Of a DNA stretch of 9,302 nt, positions 1 through 6,878 are shown piece by piece. Where the stretch lies: contig JAJUIM010000056.1 of the NCBI GenBank assembly GCA_029267645.1, positions 1 through 9,302 of the forward strand, written 5' to 3'. Positions within the stretch are counted from its first letter, which is position 1; each line of letters starts with the position of its first letter. Origin of the DNA: Microbacterium sp. GTDB taxonomy: Bacteria; Actinomycetota; Actinomycetes; Actinomycetales; Microbacteriaceae. Under the pieces are notes generated by a model. That model ran no database searches. It had not been told where the DNA came from and saw nothing but the letters and a program-made list of their open reading frames with translations. Made by a program: the position numbers and the translations under genes.

Positions 1-1
1 C

Positions 2-1216
2 GTGGAGGTCGCGGCCGAGGCCGATCCCGCGGCCGAGATCCTCGACGTGTCCGGCTGCGTCGTCACGCCGGGCCTGATCAACGCCCATCACCATCTGCTG
101 CAGACCGGGTTCCGCACGCTGCCCGGCACTCGGGGCGTCGCAATGCGCGACTGGCTCCCGACCATGGCGTCGGCGTATCGCGATGCGGGCATCGATGGCA
201 CGCTCACCGAGGCGACGGCGCGGGTCGGGCTCGCCGAGGCGCTGCTGTCGGGCGTGACGACCGTGGCTGATCATCACCTCAACTGGCCGAGCGGCGGCGT
301 CGACGCGGCGGTCGATGTCGCGCTCGGCGTCGCCCGGGCGCGTGAGGCGCTCGGCGCGAGGCTCGTCTTCGTGCGCGGCACGGCGGGTGACGACGCCGAT
401 CTCGCGGCTGCCGGCGCGGATGCCATCGCGGCCGAGCTCGCGCCCGCCCGCGGCGGCGTCGCGGCCGATGGGCTGGTGCAGATCGCCGTCGGACCCGCCG
501 GCGCGCACAGCGACGGCCGCGCGACGTTCGCGGCGCTCGGAGCGGTCGCCGCCGACAGGGGGCTTCGTCGGCGCACGCAGGCGAACGAGCAGGTGGACAC
601 CGAGATCGCGGTCGAGCGATACGGTCGTCGTCCGCTCGAGCTGCTCGACGAGTGGGGCTGGCTCGCGCCCGACGTGACGATCGCGCACCTCTGCGACGTC
701 ACGGACGAGGAGATCGCGCTGCTCGCGGAGCGCGGCGTGACGGCGACGCACGCCCCGGGCTGCGACGTGCCGATGGGGTGGGGCATCGCGCCTGTCGCGC
801 GGATGCGGGCCGCGGGGATCCCCGTGGGCCTCGGCACGTCGGGCGGCGGCAGCAACGACGCCGGGCACCTGCTCGCCGACGCACGGCTCGCGATGCAGGT
901 GTCGGGACTGCTCGGCGCACCGCTGTCCGCGCGGGAGGCGCTCGAAGCGGCGACGGCGGGCGCCGCCGACGGCCTCGGGCGCCCGGAGCTGGGGCGGATC
1001 CGCCCGGGCGCCGCGGCCGACCTGTGCGTGTGGGACGTGTCAGGCGTCGCCGACGCGGGCACGGCGGATCCGGTCGGCGGGCTGCTCTGGCTCGACCCGG
1101 GGCGCCGGCCGCGCCACGTGATCGTGGCGGGGCGAGTCGTCGTGCGCGATCACCGGCTCGTCGATGCGGACGAGGAGCACCTGGTGCGGGCGCTGACCGA
1201 GCGCGTCGGTCGCTGA
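2..1216 (+). CDS. Amidohydrolase, AtzA/TrzN/8-oxoguanine deaminase-like (5' partial, altered metal site)
   Basis: This is a metal-dependent amidohydrolase of the TIM-barrel deaminase/chlorohydrolase group, whose members deaminate or dechlorinate purines, pyrimidines and s-triazines. The first beta-strand motif PGLINAHHHLLQT lies at residues 23-35 of the visible part. ADHHLNWP (89-96), an IAHLCDV block with H229, GIAPVARMRAAGIPVGLG (261-278), SND (284-286) and a C-terminal composite strand (GRIRPGAAADLCVW) all fit the family. In relatives the HxH motif sits about 60-70 residues from the start, so roughly 30-40 residues are missing to the left and the GTG at position 2 is probably internal. Oddity: the usual LHTHLAE-type motif, which supplies the third metal-binding His, reads RRRTQANEQ here (Q193 in place of His, E196 kept). 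The usual metal-binding Asp four residues before SND is S280. The stop is 4 nt from the stop of the convergent reductase gene. Family assignment is firm; activity and substrate are unknown. Confidence 0.85.
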   Translation: MEVAAEADPAAEILDVSGCVVTPGLINAHHHLLQTGFRTLPGTRGVAMRDWLPTMASAYRDAGIDGTLTEATARVGLAEALLSGVTTVADHHLNWPSGGVDAAVDVALGVARAREALGARLVFVRGTAGDDADLAAAGADAIAAELAPARGGVAADGLVQIAVGPAGAHSDGRATFAALGAVAADRGLRRRTQANEQVDTEIAVERYGRRPLELLDEWGWLAPDVTIAHLCDVTDEEIALLAERGVTATHAPGCDVPMGWGIAPVARMRAAGIPVGLGTSGGGSNDAGHLLADARLAMQVSGLLGAPLSAREALEAATAGAADGLGRPELGRIRPGAAADLCVWDVSGVADAGTADPVGGLLWLDPGRRPRHVIVAGRVVVRDHRLVDADEEHLVRALTERVGR

Positions 1217-1220
1217 GCGC

Positions 1221-2174
1221 TCAGACGTCGAGCACGAGCCTCGGACATCCGCCCGCGGCCCGAGAGACACAGATCATCATGACCGGGCTGGCGGCACGCT
1301 CGGCCGGCGACAGCACGCGATCACGATGGTCGACGTCGCCGTCGATGACGACCGTCTCGCACGTGCCGCACGTGCCCTCACGGCACGACGACACGGTGAA
1401 GACGCCCCGGTTCTCGAGCACCTCGAGGATCGAGCGGTCCGCGGCAACGGGCAGCACCTCGCCCGTGGACGCGACCTCGACCTCGAACGGCTCGGCGGGG
1501 GCCGCAGCGGTTCCCGCGTCGGCCGCGAACGGCTCGACGTGCAGGCGATCCGGGCCGGCATCGGCCAGCGCGGCGAGCAGCGGCGTCGGGCCGCACGCCC
1601 ACACGGGCGCCCCGGCCGATTCCTCGACGATCCTCGCAGGATCCGCCCGCGAACCCTCGTCGCTCACGTAGAGGCGCACCGGCGCCCCGAGCGCAGCGAG
1701 CTCATCGGCGAACGGGAGGGCGCGGCGCGAGCGCACGCTGTAGTGCAGCGTCCAATCGGCCCCCGACGCGGCGGCGGCGCGCACCATCGGGAGGATCGGG
1801 GTGATGCCGATGCCTCCCGCGACGAACACCGCCCGCTCGCGAGCCCCGGGCACGCGGAAAGCGAAGTTCGACCTCGGGCCTCTGACGCGGACGACGGCGC
1901 CCTCGCGGAGCGCGTGCGCGGCGGCCGAGCCGCCCCGGCCGTGCTCATCGAGGCGGACGGCGATCCGCCAGGACGTCCGGTCCGCCGGGTCGGCGCTCAG
2001 GGAGTACTGGCGCTCGAGGCCCGGGCCGAGCAGCAGGTCGATGTGCGCACCCGGCTCCCACGAGGGGAGGGGGCGGCCGTTGGTCGCCGCCAGCGTCAGG
2101 GACACGATGCCGTCGGCCTCGCGCGCGCGTCGCGTGACGACCAGCTCGCGCTCGACGTCGCTGAAGAAGCTCAC
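1221..2174 (-). CDS. Ferredoxin-type oxygenase reductase (PDR/VanB family), FMN/NAD + C-terminal 2Fe-2S
   Basis: This 317-residue protein is a one-component electron-transfer reductase that would pass electrons from NAD(P)H through a flavin and a 2Fe-2S cluster to a partner, normally a Rieske-type oxygenase. Domains in order: flavin-binding barrel with RQYS at 55-58; nucleotide-binding domain with AGGIGITPI at 119-127 and CGP at 194-196; plant-type ferredoxin domain at about 230-317. The cluster cysteines are C264, C269, C272 and C302, in the CxxxxCxxC...MMICVSRA arrangement of phthalate dioxygenase reductase and vanillate demethylase reductase. The GTG start at 2174 gives the normal family length. 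It overlaps the stop of the upstream regulator (GTGA, 2171-2174), with a weak GGAG ribosome site 9 nt before it (reverse complement of 2184-2187). The frame stays open further upstream, but that stretch is arginine-rich shadow translation of the regulator gene. No oxygenase component is visible in the window, so the partner must lie elsewhere. Confidence 0.93.
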   Translation of the reverse strand: MSFFSDVERELVVTRRAREADGIVSLTLAATNGRPLPSWEPGAHIDLLLGPGLERQYSLSADPADRTSWRIAVRLDEHGRGGSAAAHALREGAVVRVRGPRSNFAFRVPGARERAVFVAGGIGITPILPMVRAAAASGADWTLHYSVRSRRALPFADELAALGAPVRLYVSDEGSRADPARIVEESAGAPVWACGPTPLLAALADAGPDRLHVEPFAADAGTAAAPAEPFEVEVASTGEVLPVAADRSILEVLENRGVFTVSSCREGTCGTCETVVIDGDVDHRDRVLSPAERAASPVMMICVSRAAGGCPRLVLDV

Positions 2175-2719
2175 GGCGCATCGCTCCGTTCGGATGCGCG
2201 CCGTTCCTTGACGACGATCAGTCGGTACGGCGCTCCGTCGACGCTCGCCCAGCGGTGGGGCGTGCCGCCTCGGTAGTAGAGCGAACCGCCGGTCTCGACG
2301 CGCACGGTGCCCTCCTCGCCGAGGTCGACGAGCGCGGTTCCGACGATGACGGTGACGAACTCGTCCTCGGGGTGTCGATGGTATTCGCCGAGGTCGGCCT
2401 CGCATCCGGAGACGTCGATCACGGTGAATCGGGTATCACCGGCCGTCAGCAGGCGCGCTTCCGCGGTGCCGAACGAGCCGACCGCAGCCTCGGGCGCGTC
2501 GAGGGACGTCCCGCTCATCAGCTCGACCTGACTGGAGCCGAGGGCGTGCGCCAACCGGCCGAGCGATTCGAGGCTCGGATTCGCCCGGCCGCGCTCGACC
2601 TGGCTCACGAACGGGTGGGACAGTCCCGCGCGATCCGCGAGCTCCACGATCGTCAGATCGAGCGCGCGCCGCCTGGCGCGGATCGCCGCGCCCAGGCGGG
2701 GATCTGCCGGCTCCCTCAT
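2171..2719 (-). CDS. XRE-family transcriptional regulator with C-terminal cupin domain
   Basis: This 182-residue protein is a DNA-binding regulator of the common HTH-plus-cupin layout (SutR/PuuR-like). The helix-turn-helix spans about residues 8-66, with the recognition region SHPFVSQVERGRANPSLESL at 34-53. The cupin spans about 105-172. Its first motif, GEYHRHPEDEFVTVIVG, shows H114, H116 and E120 in the classical metal-binding spacing, and the second motif contributes H155 (GGTPHRW). The sensory domain therefore retains a complete potential metal site. The ATG at 2719 is preceded by a good GGAGG ribosome site (reverse complement of about 2723-2728). It is first in a two-gene minus-strand unit with the reductase and faces the seven-gene plus-strand operon across a control region with a perfect palindrome. 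Autoregulation plus control of the divergent operon is the natural inference. The ligand is unknown. Confidence 0.92.
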   Translation of the reverse strand: MREPADPRLGAAIRARRRALDLTIVELADRAGLSHPFVSQVERGRANPSLESLGRLAHALGSSQVELMSGTSLDAPEAAVGSFGTAEARLLTAGDTRFTVIDVSGCEADLGEYHRHPEDEFVTVIVGTALVDLGEEGTVRVETGGSLYYRGGTPHRWASVDGAPYRLIVVKERRASERSDAP

Positions 2720-2793
2720 GCGTCCTCCAGATGTCGTTCCAGGTCGATAAATGACGGAAACGCCGGAGAAACATCGGGCGTCTAGCGTCAGCG

Positions 2794-2812
2794 ATGTTGA
2801 TCACATCAACAT
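2794..2812. promoter_or_regulatory. Perfect inverted repeat, candidate operator
   Basis: ATGTTGAT (2794-2801), spacer CAC, then ATCAACAT (2805-2812): two 8-bp arms that are exact reverse complements around a 3-bp spacer. It lies in the divergent intergenic region, 22 bp before the ATG of the plus-strand operon and just upstream of its ribosome site. An AT-rich perfect dyad in such GC-rich DNA is unlikely to be chance. The adjacent XRE-cupin regulator is the obvious candidate binder (inference). Confidence 0.75.
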
Positions 2813-2822
2813 TCCCTCTCAC

Positions 2823-2828
2823 AAGGTG
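2823..2828 (+). promoter_or_regulatory. Ribosome binding site deciding the start at 2835
   Basis: AAGGTG ends 6 nt before the ATG at 2835. It supports that start over the in-frame ATG at 2751, which would make the palindrome part of the coding sequence and add 28 residues with no resemblance to the family. Confidence 0.65.
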
Positions 2829-2834
2829 TACCAC

Positions 2835-4058
2835 ATGGACCTCTCCACGCCGCTCCGCCTCCGGGGCGCAGCGCTCGCTGACGGCGAGATCGTCGACGTG
2901 ACGATCGACGGCGCGACGGTCGTCGACGTCGCGCACGCGTCAGCGGCGCCCCTCGGGGCCGGCGACCTCGATCTCGCAGGCTGGCTGCTGCTCGCGGCTC
3001 CGGCGGATCCGCACACCCACCTCGACAAGGCGCTCTCCTGGGACGCGATCCGGCCTCCCTCAGGCGACCTCGAAACCGCCATCGCCTCGTGGAAGGCCCA
3101 CCTGGCGCGCACGTCCGAGGCAGAGATCCGCGAGCGTGCGATGCGAGCGATCGCGAGGTATCTCGCGAACGGCACGACCGCGATCCGCTCGCACGTCGAC
3201 ATCCCGAGCGAGGGCGACCCGACGCGCGGTGTGCGAGCCGTGGCCACTGCCCGCGAGGCGTACGCGGGGCTCGTCGACATCCAGATCGTGGCGCTCGCCG
3301 CGCGCGACATCGAGCCCGGTCGCGTCGAGGCGGCGCTCGCTGCCGGCGCCGACCTCGTCGGCGGCGCGCCGCACCTGGCCGCGGACGAGGAAGCGGATCT
3401 CGCGCGCCTGCTGGACATCGCGGAGCGGCACGCCGTGGGCGTCGACATGCACGCAGACGAGGCGCTCGGGCACGGCGAGACGCTGCGCCTGCTCGCGGAG
3501 CGCACGGGAGGGTGGTCGCAGCCGCGCACCGCCAGCCACTGCGTGCGGCTCGCGATGCTCGAGCCCGCAGTGCTCGAGCCGCTGCTCGAACAGGTCGCGG
3601 CGGCGGGCGTCGGCATCGTCGCGAACCCGATCACGAACCTCTATCTCCAGGGGTGGGACCGCCCGGTCGCGACGCCGCGCGGCATCGCGCCGATCGCGCG
3701 GATGCGGGAGGCCGGGATCGTCGCGGCAGCCGGCGGCGACAACGTGCGAGACCCGTTCAATCCGGTCGGCCGTGCGGACGCCTTCGAGACGGCGATGCTC
3801 CTGGTCGCCGCCGCGCACCTGCCGATCGATGCGGCGTGGGAGGCGGTCACAGACTCGGCCCGCGCCGTCATGGGGCTGCCGCAGGCGGGGCCGGCGACCG
3901 GCCTCGCGGCGGAACTGCTCGCGGTCCGGGCGGGCTCCCTCGCCGATGCCGTCGCCTCGGCGCCCGCCGACAGGATCGTCATCTCGCGCGGCCGCGTCGT
4001 CGCGCGCACCGACACGACGCGCTGGATGGCCCGGCGCGCACACGAGGAGGACAGATGA
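2835..4058 (+). CDS. Cytosine-deaminase-like (CodA/AtzC-type) amidohydrolase
   Basis: This 407-residue cytoplasmic metal-dependent hydrolase belongs to the cytosine deaminase/N-isopropylammelide hydrolase branch of the amidohydrolase superfamily. The family hydrolyses amino groups or amide bonds on pyrimidine and triazine rings. Visible family marks are PHTHLDKA (59-66, metal ligands H60 and H62), IRSHVDIP (117-124), DMHADEA (204-210, metal ligand H206 and catalytic E209), TASH (232-235, H235), ANPITNLYLQG (263-273) and GGDNVRDPFNPVG (300-312, D302). All metal and catalytic positions are present, so it should be active. By alignment from memory to E. coli CodA, the cytosine-contacting Gln156 and Asp314 positions appear as A156 and N303 here, so cytosine itself is not a safe substrate call. 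It is the first gene of the operon. Its stop overlaps the ATPase start (ATGA, 4055-4058), tying it to the importer and suggesting that it acts on the imported compound or an early product. Confidence 0.9.
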   Translation: MDLSTPLRLRGAALADGEIVDVTIDGATVVDVAHASAAPLGAGDLDLAGWLLLAAPADPHTHLDKALSWDAIRPPSGDLETAIASWKAHLARTSEAEIRERAMRAIARYLANGTTAIRSHVDIPSEGDPTRGVRAVATAREAYAGLVDIQIVALAARDIEPGRVEAALAAGADLVGGAPHLAADEEADLARLLDIAERHAVGVDMHADEALGHGETLRLLAERTGGWSQPRTASHCVRLAMLEPAVLEPLLEQVAAAGVGIVANPITNLYLQGWDRPVATPRGIAPIARMREAGIVAAAGGDNVRDPFNPVGRADAFETAMLLVAAAHLPIDAAWEAVTDSARAVMGLPQAGPATGLAAELLAVRAGSLADAVASAPADRIVISRGRVVARTDTTRWMARRAHEEDR

Positions 4059-4825
4059 GCAGCACGACAATCGAGCGCCCGCGGCAGAAGACCGATGTGC
4101 TCGTCGAGTTCCGCGACGCGGGCATGACCTACGACGACGGCACCGTCGCACTCGAGAACGTCGACGTCACGGTGCGCCGCGGCGAGTTCGTGACGGTCGT
4201 CGGCCCCTCCGGATGCGGCAAGTCGACCCTGCTGCGCATCGCCGCCGGGCTCGAGGCACACACGGCGGGCAGCTGCGAGACGCACACCGACCGGGTCGGC
4301 TTCGTCTTCCAGGACGCGACGCTGCTGCCCTGGCGCAGCGTGCGGAAGAACGTGGAGCTGCTCGCGGAGCTCAACGGCCGCACGGCGGCCGAGCGCGCGG
4401 CGGCGGCGCAGGAGGCCATCGACCTCGTGGGGCTCAGGGGCTTCGAGGCGTCGATGCCGCGCCAGCTCTCGGGCGGCATGCGCATGCGCGCATCGCTCGC
4501 GAGGTCACTCACCCTCGATCCAGACCTGTTCCTCTTCGACGAGCCGTTCGGCGCGCTCGACGAGATCACGCGTCAGCGGCTGAACGACGAGCTCCTGCGG
4601 CTGTTCGCGCAGCGGGGGTTCGGCGGGCTGTTCATCACCCACTCGGTCGCCGAGGCGGTCTATCTGTCCACGCGCGTGGTCGTGATGTCGGGCCGTCCGG
4701 GGCGCGTCGTCGATGTCGTGGACATTCCGTTCGAGATCCCTCGCGATCCCGAGATCCGATTCACACGCGAGTTCGGCGAGCTCGTCGGACGCGTCTCCCA
4801 CGCACTCAAGGAGGCCCACGCATGA
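4055..4825 (+). CDS. ABC transporter ATP-binding protein, NitT/TauT (SsuB/ThiZ-like) type
   Basis: This 256-residue ATPase would power import by the permease encoded just downstream. Walker A is GPSGCGKST (50-58). The Q-loop FQD (85-87) is followed by the LLPWRSVRKN stretch typical of the nitrate/taurine/sulfonate/thiamine-precursor ATPases. The signature is LSGGM (138-142), Walker B with catalytic Glu is LFLFDEP (158-164), the D-loop is GALD, and the H-loop is H196 in THSVAEAVYLS. The C-terminal GRPGRVVDVVDIPFEIPRD also fits this subfamily. The length is standard and the domain complete. The ATG at 4055 overlaps the previous stop and has a strong GAGGAGG ribosome site inside the end of the preceding gene. 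Substrate specificity cannot be read from this subunit. Confidence 0.95.
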   Translation: MSSTTIERPRQKTDVLVEFRDAGMTYDDGTVALENVDVTVRRGEFVTVVGPSGCGKSTLLRIAAGLEAHTAGSCETHTDRVGFVFQDATLLPWRSVRKNVELLAELNGRTAAERAAAAQEAIDLVGLRGFEASMPRQLSGGMRMRASLARSLTLDPDLFLFDEPFGALDEITRQRLNDELLRLFAQRGFGGLFITHSVAEAVYLSTRVVVMSGRPGRVVDVVDIPFEIPRDPEIRFTREFGELVGRVSHALKEAHA

Positions 4826-5664
4826 CTCAGCTGACCGCGGCGCCGCCCGCGCCGCCGACTGCGACCGCTGCGCGGCGCCGAAAGGCGCCCGCATGGCTCG
4901 CGACGGCCTGGCCGCCGCTGCTCGTCTTCGTGCTGCTCCTCGCGGGGTGGACGCTCGCGAGCGCGCTGCTCGGCGATCGCAGCTTCCTCCTTCCCGCGCC
5001 CACCCGCATCTTCACGGAAGGGCTCTTCGACCCCGTCACGGGGCCCGAGATCCTCGAGGCGCTCGGCCAGACCACGCTCGTCGCGTTCATCGGGCTCGCG
5101 ATCGCGGTCGTGCTCGGCATCGGCTGGGCCGTCGTGATGCTGCAGGCGAAGTGGGCGGAGCGATCGCTCTACCCGTACGCCGTCATCCTGCAGTGCATCC
5201 CGATCCTCGCCCTCGTGCCGCTCATCGGGTTCTGGTTCGGGTACGGCCTGCCGGGGCGCATCATCGTCTGCGTGCTCATCGCGCTGTTCCCGATGGTCTC
5301 GAACACGCTCTTCGGGCTGCAGTCGGTCGACCGGTCGCAGAAGGAGCTCTTCCAGCTGCAGCACGCGAGCCGCTGGACGCTCCTGCGCAAGCTGCAGCTT
5401 CCGGCGGCGCTGCCGTCGATCTTCGTCGGTCTGCGCACCTCCGCGGGCCTGTCGATCGTCGGCGCCATCGTCGGCGACTACTTCTTCCGTCGCGGCACCC
5501 CGGGGCTCGGGTCGCTCATGAGCGCCTACACGTCGCGCCTCCTCGCGGCCGAGCTGTACGCGTCGGTCGTCGTCGCGGCCCTGCTCGGCGTCGCCATCTT
5601 CGTGGGCTTCGGCCTGCTGTCCCGTCTCGCCGTCGGCCGCTGGTACGACGCGACCAAAGCCTGA
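4822..5664 (+). CDS. ABC transporter permease, NitT/TauT type
   Basis: This 280-residue inner-membrane subunit (BPD_transp_1 fold) has a short basic, proline/alanine-rich cytoplasmic N-terminus (1-29). Hydrophobic segments lie at about 31-50, 83-108, 119-140, 146-166, 205-220 and 244-268, the usual six. The cytoplasmic coupling loop lies at 174-204 and keeps ASRWTLLRKLQLPAALPSIF. The normal EAA...G signature is altered, with ELF-QLQ-H where EAA and Gly are usual. IVGDYFFRRGTPGLG at 216-230 is a recognisable signature of a NitT/TauT-type sub-branch. The ATG at 4822 overlaps the ATPase stop, and AAGGAGG at 4808-4814 is a strong ribosome site. It would pair with the ATPase before it and the lipoprotein after it. 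Confidence 0.93.
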   Translation: MTQLTAAPPAPPTATAARRRKAPAWLATAWPPLLVFVLLLAGWTLASALLGDRSFLLPAPTRIFTEGLFDPVTGPEILEALGQTTLVAFIGLAIAVVLGIGWAVVMLQAKWAERSLYPYAVILQCIPILALVPLIGFWFGYGLPGRIIVCVLIALFPMVSNTLFGLQSVDRSQKELFQLQHASRWTLLRKLQLPAALPSIFVGLRTSAGLSIVGAIVGDYFFRRGTPGLGSLMSAYTSRLLAAELYASVVVAALLGVAIFVGFGLLSRLAVGRWYDATKA

Positions 5665-5696
5665 TCCCGACCACCCCTCCTCAGGAAGCGACAACC

Positions 5697-6878
5697 ATGA
5701 TCCTCTCCTCCCGACGGCGCTCGCTCGCCGCTGCCTCGAGCCTCGGCATCGCCGCGCTCGCCCTCACGGCCTGTTCCGGCGACACCGCCGCCGACACCGA
5801 AGCCGATCTCGAGATCGGCGCCCTCGACCTCTCCGCTGTGTGCCCCTCGACGATCGTCGTGCAGACCGACTGGAACCCCGAGTCGGAGCACGGACATCTC
5901 TTCCAGCTCATCGGCGACGACTACACGATCGACGCCGACGCCAAGTCGGTGTCGTCGCCGCTGCTGGTCGACGGCGAGTACACGGGCGTCGACTTCGAGG
6001 TGCGCGCGGGCGGCCCGGCGATCGGCTACTCCACCGTGAACTCGGTCATGTACCAGGACGACGCCATCACACTCGGATACGTGCATTCCGACGCGGCGAT
6101 CTCGAGCTCCGCGACGACGCCCGTCGTCGGCGTCATGGCGCAGATGGACGTCAATCCGCAGATGGTGATGTGGGACCCGGAGACCTATCCGGATGTCGAG
6201 ACGATCGAGGACCTCGCTGCCGCTCTCGAGGAATCGGGCGGCGCCTGGCGGTACTTCGGCGGCGCGGCGTACATGGAGTACCTCATGGCCGCCGACATCG
6301 TGCCGGAATCGATCGTCGACGGCGGGTACGACGGCACGCCGGCCTCGTTCGTCGCCGACGGCGGACGATCTGCGCAGCAGGGCTTCGCCTCTGCCGAGCC
6401 GTACATCTACGAGAACGAGGTGGAAGCCTGGAACAAGCCCGTCGAGTACGCCCTCATCGCCGACGCAGGCTGGGACATTTACGGGTCGGCGCTGTCGGTC
6501 CGCGCCGACAAGCTCGAGGAGCTGCGCCCCTGTCTCGAAGAGCTCGTCCCGATCCTGCAGCAGGCCGAGGTCGATTTCTTCGACGACCCGGGCGAGACGA
6601 TCGACCTGATTCTCGAGCTCGTCGCCGAGTTCAACAACGGGTGGACCTACTCGGAGGGCGTCGCGAACTACGCAGTGGACACGATGCTCGACGAGGGCAT
6701 CGTCTCGAACGGCGACAACGGCTACATCGGCGACTTCGATCCCGACCGCGTCGCGGAGTTCTTCGACACCGGGATGGAGCTGTTCCAGCAGATCGCAGCC
6801 GACGTCGATCCGAAGCTGACGGCCGAGGACATCTACACCAACGAGTTCCTCGACACGTCGATCGGCCTGCCCGAATGA
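5697..6878 (+). CDS. ABC transporter substrate-binding lipoprotein, NMT1/ThiY-like
   Basis: This 393-residue binding protein is anchored to the outer face of the membrane. A short basic N-terminus (SSRRR, 4-8), a hydrophobic stretch and the lipobox LTAC with C26 form a lipoprotein signal peptide. The mature part begins SGDTAADTEADLE and is strongly acidic throughout. VVQTDWNPESEHGHLFQL at about 54-71 corresponds to the first strand and ligand loop of NMT1/THI5-like proteins, and GGPAIGYSTVNSVMYQDD (106-123) to the second. It is longer than the usual 320-340 residues of the family. It is the only gene of the operon not overlapped with its predecessor: a 32-nt gap with its own AGGAA (5683-5687) precedes the ATG, which would allow the higher translation a binding protein needs. 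The ligand cannot be named. Relatives bind thiamine pyrimidines, sulfonates, nitrate or other small organics. Confidence 0.9.
   Translation: MILSSRRRSLAAASSLGIAALALTACSGDTAADTEADLEIGALDLSAVCPSTIVVQTDWNPESEHGHLFQLIGDDYTIDADAKSVSSPLLVDGEYTGVDFEVRAGGPAIGYSTVNSVMYQDDAITLGYVHSDAAISSSATTPVVGVMAQMDVNPQMVMWDPETYPDVETIEDLAAALEESGGAWRYFGGAAYMEYLMAADIVPESIVDGGYDGTPASFVADGGRSAQQGFASAEPYIYENEVEAWNKPVEYALIADAGWDIYGSALSVRADKLEELRPCLEELVPILQQAEVDFFDDPGETIDLILELVAEFNNGWTYSEGVANYAVDTMLDEGIVSNGDNGYIGDFDPDRVAEFFDTGMELFQQIAADVDPKLTAEDIYTNEFLDTSIGLPE

Larger units (their letters stand above)
2720..2834. promoter_or_regulatory. Divergent control region between regulator and catabolic operon
   Basis: This 115-bp non-coding stretch separates the two divergent transcription units and must hold promoters for both. 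It is visibly more AT-rich than the flanking genes. A TAnnnT-type -10 candidate for the plus strand (TAGCGT, 2783-2788) would place the transcript start near the left arm of the 2794-2812 palindrome, which would suit repression. I find no convincing -35 at 16-18 bp from it. No clear -10/-35 pair stands out for the minus strand. The region's role is well supported by gene orientation; exact promoter positions are not. Confidence 0.7.

Noticed and set aside
274..1062. Long open frames on the opposite strand or in other frames throughout the window
   Set aside because: They are typical of GC-rich DNA. Their products are Arg/Ala/Ser/Pro-rich with no domain signatures, and each is covered by a gene with clear family motifs.
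1213..1224. 12-bp palindrome CTGAGCGCTCAG at the convergent gene ends as a terminator
   Set aside because: Two facing TGA stops around a palindromic GCGC create it automatically. With a loop allowed, only four stem pairs remain and there is no T-tract, so a terminator cannot be supported.
2175..2405. N-terminal extension of the reductase frame beyond the GTG at 2174
   Set aside because: The extension is arginine-rich out-of-frame translation of the regulator gene. The GTG overlaps the regulator stop and yields the standard family length.
2783..2788. TAGCGT as a defined plus-strand promoter -10
   Set aside because: It fits TAnnnT and would place the start at the palindrome, but no acceptable -35 is found at normal spacing, so it is mentioned only within the control region.
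2751..2834. In-frame ATG at 2751 as start of the CodA-like gene
   Set aside because: It would translate through the palindrome and add 28 residues unlike the family. The ATG at 2835 has AAGGTG 6 nt upstream and gives the normal N-terminus.
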